Of a stretch of 31,378 bases of DNA, positions 21,867-29,741 are shown piece after piece. The translations under genes and the position numbers were made by a program. The notes under the pieces were generated by a model. The model saw nothing but the letters and a program-made list of their open reading frames with translations, was not told the origin of the DNA and did not search any database. How positions within the stretch are numbered: position 1 is the first letter of the stretch; every line of letters begins with the position of its first letter. Source of the DNA: JAJRRH01 sp047638815 (lineage in GTDB: Bacteria; Bacteroidota; Bacteroidia; Flavobacteriales_D; JABDKJ01); assembly GCA_047638815.1 (NCBI GenBank), contig JBLIMR010000028.1, positions 1 to 31,378 on the forward strand, written 5' to 3'.

Positions 21867-23045
21867 ATGCTGAAACGAACATTAACACTAGTATTTATAG
21901 CAATAGTATCATTGAATTCATGTAAGAAGGATGATGATACAACTCCCGAACCAAGCAATCCGCAGATCGTAGTGCCAAGCACCTATGAATTTACAGATGC
22001 CGATGGAAACAACACTGTAAACTTCAATGGGCAAGCACAAAGACTTGAGATGTTGGAGGAAATTGCGTCATATATGAAGACGGCAAATACTGCAGGTATA
22101 TCTATCGATGCACAGACATTAAAAGATATGTATGTGAATGACGGTATAACATGGTCTGATGGACCTGAATTAGGAATGACAGGATCATCGAAACAATTAA
22201 AGAGTAAAACAGCGGCTGCTCCTTCGGGAATTGCTGATCCAGGAATTCAAGCTTCTTTTGAATTATATATAGAACAGATAGCGACATTAAGTGCAAGCAC
22301 CATAGATGGTGAGAATACTGGCTCTGCTGGAGTTGGGGGTGTTGTAGTTAGCTCAACAAACCCTTCAAAACAGTACCTTCAAAGTGCTGAGGGTGTGGAG
22401 TATAGTCAGGTGATAGAGAAAGGATTGATGGGAGCTGTATTTTATAATCAAATAACTCAAAACTACCTGAGTGAAAGTGAAATGAGCGGAGATAATTCTA
22501 CTGCTATCGATCCAGATAACGGAAAGTACTATACAGATATGGAGCACGCCTGGGATGAAGCCTATGGTTACTTTACCACAGCCACTGATTATGCCCCTGA
22601 TGGAAATGGAACGGATAGATTTTGGGGGAAATATGCCGATGGATCTAGAGAGGAACTTCTAGGGTCTGCAACAAAAATTTCTGAAGCTTTCAGAAATGGC
22701 CGTGCCGCGATCGTTGCCAAGGATCTATCACTTAGAAATGGACAGATAGCAATCATTAGAACAGAATTAGAAAGAATGATAGCCGGAACAGCAATACACT
22801 ACCTTAACGGGGCTGTAGGAGATTTCGGAGATGATGCCTTAAGAAATCATCAGCTATCTGAAGCAATAGCCTTTATCGGTTGTTTGCCATATGGTTTCGA
22901 AACTGTCGCAACGCAGCAAGAGGTTGCAGCATGGTTTGCCATTTTGGGTAACAATCATTATGATGTTACTATTACCAATATCAATTCAGTTAGAGATTTG
23001 ATAGCCACTGAGGCTGGCTTGTCAGAATATAAAGAAATACTGTAA
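21867..23045 (+). CDS. DUF4856-like lipoprotein, first gene of iron-uptake operon
   Basis: A lipoprotein signal peptide ends at Cys19 (LVFIAIVSLNSC), followed by KKDDD, so the protein is membrane-anchored on the periplasmic or outer side. The mature part (about 370 residues) is helical and begins with a domain typical of DUF4856 (TYEFTDADGNNTVNFNGQAQRLEMLEEIASYM). A central segment, DPDNGKYYTDMEHAWDEAYGYF (in parts, about 215-237), and the later RNGRAAIVAKD are family-like. DUF4856 proteins in Bacteroidota commonly lie beside imelysin-like genes, as here (24 bases apart). Acidic and His residues in MEHAWDEAYGYF could bind a metal, but no function has been shown as far as I know. Two palindromic operators precede it. 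Confidence 0.8.
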   Translation: MLKRTLTLVFIAIVSLNSCKKDDDTTPEPSNPQIVVPSTYEFTDADGNNTVNFNGQAQRLEMLEEIASYMKTANTAGISIDAQTLKDMYVNDGITWSDGPELGMTGSSKQLKSKTAAAPSGIADPGIQASFELYIEQIATLSASTIDGENTGSAGVGGVVVSSTNPSKQYLQSAEGVEYSQVIEKGLMGAVFYNQITQNYLSESEMSGDNSTAIDPDNGKYYTDMEHAWDEAYGYFTTATDYAPDGNGTDRFWGKYADGSREELLGSATKISEAFRNGRAAIVAKDLSLRNGQIAIIRTELERMIAGTAIHYLNGAVGDFGDDALRNHQLSEAIAFIGCLPYGFETVATQQEVAAWFAILGNNHYDVTITNINSVRDLIATEAGLSEYKEIL

Positions 23046-23069
23046 TACAATTTTAGATAAACGAAACGA

Positions 23070-24179
23070 ATGAGATTTTTTATTGTCATATTATCGCTAG
23101 TCATTATATCTGCAGGTTGCAAAAAGAAGACGACAAATCCTGAGGACGTCAGAGATGATTTTAATAGATCGGAGTTGCTTTCTGACTTGGCAATGTTGAT
23201 TGAAGAATCTCAGGTTGAATATAACAGTCAACTCTCATCATTAAAGGACGCAACCACATCCTTTACGAATGATCCGAGCATGACTCGGTTAGAAAATGTT
23301 AGAGCCCATTGGTCAACAGCACTTCTTAAATGGCAAGCAGTAGCGCCATATGAGTTTGGTGAGGCAAGCAACATGGCTTTTGAAGCATCAACGAACATCT
23401 ATCCTGTGGATGTCAATATCATTCAAGCTAACATTGATAGTGGAGATTACAATCTTTCATCTGCCGCCAACCTGAAGGGAATTGGTTTGCAAGCAATGGA
23501 TTATATGATTCATGGCCTTGCGGAATCAGATGACGAAATACTCAATCTATATTCAACCGATTCAAAAGCAGAAGCACGAAAAGAATATCTCAATAACATT
23601 GCAAGCAAACTATACGATATGAGTGATCAAGTGTTAAATTCTTGGTTGCCAAACGCTCAGTCTAGAGTTGCCTTTGTTGATAATGATGGAACTGATCAAG
23701 GGAGTTCAATAGGGCTGTTTCTTAATTCTTTCAATAAGAGTTACGAAAAATCAACTAGAACAAACAAGATTGGAATTCCTTCTGGGGCATTAACGTTTTC
23801 AATGAATCCAAACCCACATACGGTTGAAGCATATTATGAAAACAACAACAGCTTAAGTTATTTGTCTGCAAGTATCGATGCATTTGAAAATATATACCTA
23901 GGGTCTGACATGGGGACATCAAGTCTTCAAGATTACTTGTTCTTTCTTGACGCGAGATATGGAGACACAACACTAGACGCAGCAATCTTAAATAGCATTG
24001 AAGATGTTAGAAACCAGATTTCTCTTATGGATAATCCGCTTTCAGATTCTGTTGTGAATGATCAGCAAGTGGCTTTGGATGCCTTTGCAAGCATGCAAAA
24101 CCTAGTGGTGTTGTGGAAAGTTGATATGATGTCAGCAATGGGTATCCTTGTTACCTATCAAGATAATGATGGGGATTGA
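23070..24179 (+). CDS. Imelysin-like (peptidase M75) lipoprotein, probable iron-binding
   Basis: A lipoprotein (Cys17 in LVIISAGC, then KKK). The fold is an all-helical bundle of the imelysin/IrpA/EfeO-C family: HWSTALLKWQAVAPYEFGEASNM (about 80-103, in two parts) is the family's first-repeat helix, and GIGLQAMDYMIHG (about 136-148) corresponds to the conserved G-x-x-A-x-x-Y/E-x-x-x-G segment. The IrpA family's GxHxxE motif is not seen in its strict form, so peptidase activity is doubtful. Members are linked to iron uptake in cyanobacteria and Bacteroidota. Its last codons overlap the next gene, so the two are translationally coupled. A role as periplasmic iron receptor is inferred from family and context. 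Confidence 0.85.
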   Translation: MRFFIVILSLVIISAGCKKKTTNPEDVRDDFNRSELLSDLAMLIEESQVEYNSQLSSLKDATTSFTNDPSMTRLENVRAHWSTALLKWQAVAPYEFGEASNMAFEASTNIYPVDVNIIQANIDSGDYNLSSAANLKGIGLQAMDYMIHGLAESDDEILNLYSTDSKAEARKEYLNNIASKLYDMSDQVLNSWLPNAQSRVAFVDNDGTDQGSSIGLFLNSFNKSYEKSTRTNKIGIPSGALTFSMNPNPHTVEAYYENNNSLSYLSASIDAFENIYLGSDMGTSSLQDYLFFLDARYGDTTLDAAILNSIEDVRNQISLMDNPLSDSVVNDQQVALDAFASMQNLVVLWKVDMMSAMGILVTYQDNDGD

Positions 24180-25566
24180 TTCAATAAAATCATATCTCAA
24201 CAAACCAGTTTCAATTGCCCCTTTGATATTTTTAAGAGGGGCTTTTGCATTTATGATGATCTTTAGTTTGCTGCGATTTGCATCCAAGGGATGGATCAAT
24301 GAATTATACATCAAGCCTAGCTATTTCTTCTCTTATTTTGGCTTTGATTGGCTTCCTCATTTTGGAGGTGCAGCGGTCGTTTTCATCTTTTGTATAACCT
24401 TGCTGGCAGCCATCGGCATCTTTTTGGGTGCCTTTTATAGAATTTCTTCGATTTTATTTTTTATCGGATTCACATACTTGGAATTGATAGATAAAGCAAA
24501 TTATCTCAACCATTATTATTTCATTTCTCTTTTGGCTTTGCTGCTTATCCTTTTGCCAGCAAACAGAGCGTTTTCATTGGATGTCAAGCAAGGAAGGACA
24601 GAAGCCAGGGGCCAAGTGACCAACTGGACGATATTGATACTCAAGGTCTGTATTGGCGGATTGTATTTTATGGCTGGTATAGCCAAGTTGAATTACGATT
24701 GGCTTTTTCAAGCTATGCCAATGAAGATGTGGTTGCCGCCCCACAGCAGCTTGCCGATAATTGGGTCATTGCTGGATGAGGTGTGGGTGGCATATCTCTT
24801 CAGTTGGATCGGGATGCTTTATGACATCGCAATACCATTCTTATTATTTAATAGAAGTACCAGAATCCCAGCATATATTACCGTTGTTATATTTCATGGA
24901 CTCACAGCCATTCTATTTCCCATCGGTATGTTTCCGTACATCATGATGTGCTGTTCATTGATATTTTTCACACCAGCGTTTTTAGAAAAGGTCGTTACGC
25001 TCAAAGGAAGATTCAAGATGATAGACGAGGATCTTCGCTCAAAAATGTATCAATATTCAAAAACCCAAATTAGAATTATTCGTCCTGTACTATTTGTACT
25101 ATTGATATTGATTTTCATATTTCCGTTGAGGTTTATCGCTTATGGGGGCAATAGTCACTGGCACGAACAAGGCTATCGCTTTGCATGGCGTGTGATGTTG
25201 ATGGAGAAGGCAGGGAAAACTTTTTTTTATGTCAAGGATCCCGATCAGAAGGGTGAAATTGAAATAGACAACACGAAGTATCTTTCGCCCAACCAAGAGA
25301 AGCAAATGAGTACCCAGCCGGATATGATCCTTCAGTTTGCCCATCACTTGGAACAGCAATATATCAATGAAGGCATAGCAGATCCTATTGTTCGTGCTGA
25401 AGCGTGGGTGTCCATAAATGGAGAAGGATCGAGGCTGTTAATTGATCCAGCTGTAGATCTGACGAAAGAGCAGGACGGTTGGAAAAGAAAGGACTGGATT
25501 TTGCCCTATGATTCTGTTGTTACTTTGCAGGAATATCAAGAATTCAAGAAGAATAGAAAGCGTTGA
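24169..25566 (+). CDS. HTTM-domain membrane protein, vitamin-K-dependent gamma-carboxylase homologue
   Basis: A multi-pass membrane protein of 465 residues with about eight membrane helices in the first 320 and a soluble tail. It follows the gamma-glutamyl carboxylase layout: KANYLNHYYFISLLA (about 109-123), then MAGIAKLNYDWLFQAMPM (168-185), where Lys173 lines up with the catalytic Lys218 of the human enzyme (motif AG-x-x-KL-x-x-DW), and later NSHWHEQGYRFAWRVML (328-344), matching the human WTEEGHRFSWRMM region. Bacterial members are of unknown substrate. Likely starts are the ATGs at 24166 or 24169, inside the end of the imelysin gene; the TTG at 24148 is less likely. The stop overlaps the receptor start by three bases. 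Carboxylation of a neighbour to make metal-binding Gla residues is a hypothesis. Confidence 0.85.
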   Translation: MGIDSIKSYLNKPVSIAPLIFLRGAFAFMMIFSLLRFASKGWINELYIKPSYFFSYFGFDWLPHFGGAAVVFIFCITLLAAIGIFLGAFYRISSILFFIGFTYLELIDKANYLNHYYFISLLALLLILLPANRAFSLDVKQGRTEARGQVTNWTILILKVCIGGLYFMAGIAKLNYDWLFQAMPMKMWLPPHSSLPIIGSLLDEVWVAYLFSWIGMLYDIAIPFLLFNRSTRIPAYITVVIFHGLTAILFPIGMFPYIMMCCSLIFFTPAFLEKVVTLKGRFKMIDEDLRSKMYQYSKTQIRIIRPVLFVLLILIFIFPLRFIAYGGNSHWHEQGYRFAWRVMLMEKAGKTFFYVKDPDQKGEIEIDNTKYLSPNQEKQMSTQPDMILQFAHHLEQQYINEGIADPIVRAEAWVSINGEGSRLLIDPAVDLTKEQDGWKRKDWILPYDSVVTLQEYQEFKKNRKR

Positions 25567-28055
25567 ATTATTTTAAACATATATCGCTAAGCATTATTCT
25601 CATCATCCTGATGGGAAACTCCTTTCAATCGCAAAATTTTGATCTGAATGGTCTTGTGATTGATTCCATAAGTGGTGAGAACTTATCTGGCGTATTGGTT
25701 ATGGTCGATCAAAACATTGATTATTCTGAGGAGACTAATTTGAAGGGGGAATTTTTAATAGAAGACGTGAAGAAGACCGCTAAGGTTCTAACTTTCATCA
25801 AGTCTGGATATGTCAATAAGGATGTGAAGATTGATCTTCAATCGTATGAGCAAGGGCGGGCATTCATGTTGAAGCCTATTGAGGTCAACATGGATGAGGT
25901 CATCATCACGGGTAAAGAGGCGATCGAAGCCATGACTCCGATGAGTGCCGTTTCAGGTCTAGGGATATACAGTGGTATGAAGAGCGAGGTAATTCGCTTG
26001 GACAATATCACGGCCAACCTAAGTTCCAACAATAGCCGCCAGGTCTATAACAGAATCGCAGGACTTAACATTTGGGAAAATGACGGGGCGGGTATTCAAC
26101 TTGGAATTGGAGCAAGAGGATTAAGCCCCAATAGGACGAGTAATTTTAATGTGCGTCAAAATCACTATGACATCAGTGCGGATGCCTTAGGATACCCTGA
26201 AAGTTATTATACACCTGCTCTGCAAGGGGTAAATAGAATAGAATTAATTAGGGGCGCAGCAGCATTGCAATATGGGACGCAATTCGGAGGGCTTTTGAAT
26301 TTTGAAATGAAGTCTCCACCAAAAGAAAAGGGAACAGAAGTGCTGATTGATCAGAGCATAGGCTCTTTTGGTTTAACGGATACTTTGACTTCGGCATTAG
26401 CGTCTAGTACAACTTTTGTCAGTGTAGGAAGCAAAGGCAAGAAATCTGGATTCTATGGATACTATCAATACAAGCAAGGGGAAGGTTGGAGAGAAAGATC
26501 CGACTACGATGTTCATTCTGTATTTGCAACCTTTGTTCATGACTTTAACGACAAGTGGATGGCTTCATTAGATTTTACACACATGTCATATCTCGCAGAG
26601 CAAGCTGGAGGGTTGACTGATGATGACTTTGAGGCTAATCCAAGGTTAACCAAGAGATATAGAAATTGGTTCAAAGTGAATTGGAATATTTTAAGCTCAA
26701 GTCTAGTGTATGAGCATAGTTCTACTTTGATGTTAGAGACTAAGGTTTTCAAGCTTTTAGCATCACGAGATGCATTAGGATTCTTGGGGCAAGCTGATAG
26801 GCCAGATCCCCAAGGAGAGCGTGATCTTATATCAAGTTCATTTAATAATCTAGGGCTGGAGACGAGGCTGATAAAAAAGCGAGAAGTAGAAAATGGATTC
26901 AGGGTCTTCGCGACAGGATTTAGATTATACAATGGTGAAAGTAATACCATACAAGGATTAGGTGCATTGGGAGACGAAGATGATTTTACTTTTAACGATG
27001 AAATCCTCACAGAGAAGTCAGATTATGATTTCCCTAATATGAATGTTGCTGCTTATTTTCAAACGCTACTGCCCATAAGTAATAGATTGTCGATTACTCC
27101 GGGATTGAGATATGAATATATAAAGACAGAATCTGAAGGTTCATTCAGAAATATCGTGAGGGATGGAGCTAACAACGTTATAGAGGACACGCTCTTATTT
27201 GATAGTCAATCTCGACAAAGGGACTTTGTGTTGTGGGGTGTAGGCTTGAGTTACAAAACTGTGATTGGTGAAATCTATGCAAATGCCAATCAAAATTACA
27301 AGGCAATCAACTTCACAGATATTCAAGTCAAAAACACTTCTCAGGTAATCGATCCGAACATTCAGGATGAACGGGGTTATAATTTTGATATTGGGTTTCG
27401 AGGCTGGAGAAATAAAACATTTCAATACGACATCAGTGGATTTGCATTACTATATAGCGATAAGATTGGAGAGTACAATACTGTTATTCCCAACGATATG
27501 TTTAACAGCGCGATTAGATTAAGGACAAACATTTCGGATGCACAAACAATGGGTGCAGAGATGTTTGCGCAATATGAGTTAATCCATTTGTTTAATGAAG
27601 AAACGGCAAAACATAGATTAAACTATTTTGTAAATGCCTCCTTCATTGATTCCAAATACATTAATTCTGAGATTACTGCTTTTGATGATAAGTTGGTTGA
27701 GTTAGTGCCACAAGTTACTATTAGAACAGGTCTTGAATTTCAATCAGAAAAGATCAACGCATCGCTGCAATACAGCTTTGTGGATAGTCAATTTTCTGAT
27801 GCGACCAATGTCGGGGCTTCTTCTGATAATCCATCCACGCCAAATGCGGTGCATGGCATCATCCCATCATATAACGTAGTTGATTTAAGCTTGGCATACA
27901 AGCTTGAAAAATTGAAATTATCCTTAAGTGTAAACAATCTCTTGAATCAAGCATATTTCACCAGAAGAGCCAGTGGATATCCAGGGCCTGGTATTATTCC
28001 ATCAGAAGGAAGGAGCTTTCATCTTGGAGTGAGCTGGAAGTTCAAGACTAAATAG
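25563..28055 (+). CDS. FecA-like TonB-dependent outer-membrane receptor
   Basis: An outer-membrane receptor of 830 residues. A signal peptide (HISLSIILIILMGNSFQSQ) is followed by a carboxypeptidase-regulatory-like domain (about 26-105), a TonB-box-like stretch MDEVIITG (about 110-117), a plug (about 125-250, with GANGIQ-type motif as ENDGAGIQLGIGARG and IELIRGAAALQYGTQFGG) and a 22-strand-type barrel ending in GVSWKFKTK. The segment AEQAGGLTDDDFEANPRLTKRYRNWF (in two parts, about 343-368) resembles ferric-dicitrate receptor FecA. The start appears to be a TTG at 25563 sharing TTGA with the stop of the upstream gene; no ATG precedes the hydrophobic core. It is the last gene of the uptake operon. 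Ligand is probably a ferric chelate or heme but is unproven. Confidence 0.9.
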   Translation: MNYFKHISLSIILIILMGNSFQSQNFDLNGLVIDSISGENLSGVLVMVDQNIDYSEETNLKGEFLIEDVKKTAKVLTFIKSGYVNKDVKIDLQSYEQGRAFMLKPIEVNMDEVIITGKEAIEAMTPMSAVSGLGIYSGMKSEVIRLDNITANLSSNNSRQVYNRIAGLNIWENDGAGIQLGIGARGLSPNRTSNFNVRQNHYDISADALGYPESYYTPALQGVNRIELIRGAAALQYGTQFGGLLNFEMKSPPKEKGTEVLIDQSIGSFGLTDTLTSALASSTTFVSVGSKGKKSGFYGYYQYKQGEGWRERSDYDVHSVFATFVHDFNDKWMASLDFTHMSYLAEQAGGLTDDDFEANPRLTKRYRNWFKVNWNILSSSLVYEHSSTLMLETKVFKLLASRDALGFLGQADRPDPQGERDLISSSFNNLGLETRLIKKREVENGFRVFATGFRLYNGESNTIQGLGALGDEDDFTFNDEILTEKSDYDFPNMNVAAYFQTLLPISNRLSITPGLRYEYIKTESEGSFRNIVRDGANNVIEDTLLFDSQSRQRDFVLWGVGLSYKTVIGEIYANANQNYKAINFTDIQVKNTSQVIDPNIQDERGYNFDIGFRGWRNKTFQYDISGFALLYSDKIGEYNTVIPNDMFNSAIRLRTNISDAQTMGAEMFAQYELIHLFNEETAKHRLNYFVNASFIDSKYINSEITAFDDKLVELVPQVTIRTGLEFQSEKINASLQYSFVDSQFSDATNVGASSDNPSTPNAVHGIIPSYNVVDLSLAYKLEKLKLSLSVNNLLNQAYFTRRASGYPGPGIIPSEGRSFHLGVSWKFKTK

Positions 28056-28447
28056 ACGATCAAAGAACCAAATTTCTCCTACCACATTCGTATTCATTTC
28101 AAATTAATAGATTATTCATTTTCATATGAAATGAGTAATATTAACCGCAATAAGATAGCATCAATCGGGCTCAATAGTATTGATGTTAAGTATAATAATT
28201 ATTCTAGAAACACTGGATTAACCGCTGATTATTATGGCCTTGGTTTTAAATTTGTGATGGACTAATAATTCTATGAATTAGTTTCTGTTCTCTAGGATTC
28301 ATTCATTCATTTTTTTGCCATAATCTCTAACATAATGACCAATACTATCAGTTAAAAAAGTCTCTGTTGAATGTTTTTTATTTTTAGTGAAACAAAACCA
28401 GAAACAAGAGTCATTATCCGTAAATTTGAGGTGCAATACATGCGTCT
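28056..28447. other. Gap with a possible beta-barrel remnant
   Basis: A 392-base gap. The receptor frame stays open after its stop codon from 28056 to 28265 and contains the 44-codon frame described separately. The rest (28266-28447) holds no gene, repeat or clear terminator. Promoter elements of the VWA gene should lie here; none matches TAnnTTTG convincingly, though TAAATTTG at 28421-28428 has the right form about 20 bases before the start. Confidence 0.4.
28131..28265 (+). pseudogene. Possible C-terminal remnant of an outer-membrane beta-barrel protein
   Basis: From ATG 28131 the frame encodes SIGLNSIDVKYNNYSRN, then ADYYGLGFKFVMD and a stop. Alternating polar and hydrophobic residues ending in an aromatic-rich strand resemble the closing strand of a porin-like barrel. 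The reading frame is the same as that of the receptor, with no stop between them. No signal peptide is present. It could be debris of a deleted gene or chance. Confidence 0.25.
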
Positions 28448-29569
28448 ATGAAAAAGACTTCTGGTAGAAAAGGATTTGTATTTAAACCATACGAATCACC
28501 CAATAAAACTTCTTTTGAAAAACTCTTTGAGGTCTTTCAAGAATTAATCACTCATACTTCGGGAGATCTTGATGAGGCAATGGAATGGTTGGATACGCTG
28601 GACAAAGAATATGGCATCTCTGAGGAAGATTATACCATGGATGATTTTCTCGAAGAACTAAAAAAGAGAGGATACATCAAAGAGGAAATAAAACCAGATG
28701 GCAATTCAGCCATGTCTATTACCGCGAAAACAGAAAGGGCCATTCGGAAGAATGCATTGGATAAAATTTTCGGCAAAATAAAAAAGACTGGCTCCGGCAA
28801 TCACGGGACAAAGTCAAGTGGCATCGGAGATGAGAAAACAGGAGATTTAAGAAACTTCCAATTTGGGGACTCTTTGGATAAAATATCAATTACCGAAAGT
28901 CTTAAAAATGCACAAATCAACCATGGCTTTGGAGATTTTCATTTAACTGAAAACGATCTAATCGTAGAAGACACGCATCACAAGGCACAGATGAGTACCG
29001 TCTTGATGATTGACATTAGCCATAGCATGATTCTTTATGGAGAAGATAGAATCACACCAGCCAAGATGGTTGCGATGGCGCTGGCGGAATTGATAACCAC
29101 CAGATATCCTAAAGACACACTTGATATACTGGTGTTCGGGAATGACGCTTGGACTATAGAAGTGAAGGATTTACCATATCTTCAAGTAGGACCCTATCAT
29201 ACCAATACTGTTGCGGGATTGCAATTGGCAATGGATTTGTTGCGCAGAAAGAGAAACACAAACAAACAGATATTCATGATCACTGACGGCAAGCCTAGTT
29301 GCTTGCACATGCCTGATGGCACGTATTACAAAAACAGTAATGGTTTGGATAAGTTTATCGTGGAGAAATGCTATAACATGGCCGCACAGGCTAGAAAAAT
29401 GCATATTCCAATAACAACATTTATGATTGCTCAAGATCCATACTTACAATCATTTGTAGAGAATTTTACAGCTTCAAATAGGGGAAAGGCATTTTATACT
29501 GGACTGCAAGGTCTGGGTGAAATGATCTTTCACGATTATGAAACGAATAGGAAGAAAAGAATTAGTTAA
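28448..29569 (+). CDS. VWA-domain protein, partner of a Mg-chelatase-like ATPase
   Basis: A cytoplasmic protein of 373 residues without signal peptide. The N-terminal 175 residues are charged and unplaced (several acidic and Lys-rich segments). The C-terminal von Willebrand A domain (about 180-365) keeps a full metal-ion-dependent adhesion site: Asp189, Ser191 and Ser193 in MIDISHSM, Thr252/254 in HTNT, and Asp280 in MITDGKPS. VWA proteins of this type work with AAA+ ATPases like the magnesium-chelatase D subunit or MoxR systems; such an ATPase gene follows 172 bases later. The start is the ATG at 28448. The client of the pair is unknown. No chlorophyll or cobalamin genes are near, so metal insertion into a tetrapyrrole is possible but unsupported. 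Confidence 0.85.
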   Translation: MKKTSGRKGFVFKPYESPNKTSFEKLFEVFQELITHTSGDLDEAMEWLDTLDKEYGISEEDYTMDDFLEELKKRGYIKEEIKPDGNSAMSITAKTERAIRKNALDKIFGKIKKTGSGNHGTKSSGIGDEKTGDLRNFQFGDSLDKISITESLKNAQINHGFGDFHLTENDLIVEDTHHKAQMSTVLMIDISHSMILYGEDRITPAKMVAMALAELITTRYPKDTLDILVFGNDAWTIEVKDLPYLQVGPYHTNTVAGLQLAMDLLRRKRNTNKQIFMITDGKPSCLHMPDGTYYKNSNGLDKFIVEKCYNMAAQARKMHIPITTFMIAQDPYLQSFVENFTASNRGKAFYTGLQGLGEMIFHDYETNRKKRIS

Positions 29570-29571
29570 AC

Positions 29572-29600
29572 AATTACGAATTACGAATCGGGGAATTACG
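29572..29600. repeat. AATTACG heptamer array after the VWA gene
   Basis: AATTACG (29572), AATTACG (29579), the variant AATCGGG(G) (29586) and AATTACG (29594), so the steps are 7, 7 and 8. It begins directly after the VWA stop codon. Confidence 0.55.
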
Positions 29601-29644
29601 AATTAATTCTGATAGGTTAGGTAAAAAGTGATAAAATCGTAAGT

Positions 29645-29663
29645 CCCTGAGGCACTCGAAGGG
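29645..29663. repeat. REP-like short element CCCTGAG...CGAAGGG
   Basis: CCCTGAGGCACTCGAAGGG is related to the element at 31262-31281 (CCCTTCGACAAGCTCAGGGG), which reads the same on the opposite strand apart from the centre: CCCTGAG at one end and CGAAGGG at the other. Confidence 0.5.
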
Positions 29664-29691
29664 CCGGTGTTTAAGGAGGTTGAGTATAAAA

Positions 29692-29717
29692 GCAAGCATC
29701 CTAAAACAAGTGCTTGC
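29692..29717. promoter_or_regulatory. Hairpin upstream of the AAA+ ATPase gene
   Basis: GCAAGCA (29692-29698) and TGCTTGC (29711-29717) form a perfect 7-bp stem with a 12-base loop, 24 bases before the ATG at 29742. There is no T-tract. It may be an operator or a leader hairpin. Confidence 0.35.
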
Positions 29718-29741
29718 GACATAAAAAGAAGAAAAAAATAG

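Noticed and set aside
26537..27010. A 157-codon open frame on the minus strand inside the receptor gene
   Set aside because: It is antisense to a well-conserved barrel region, has low-complexity Ser/Leu composition and resembles no family.
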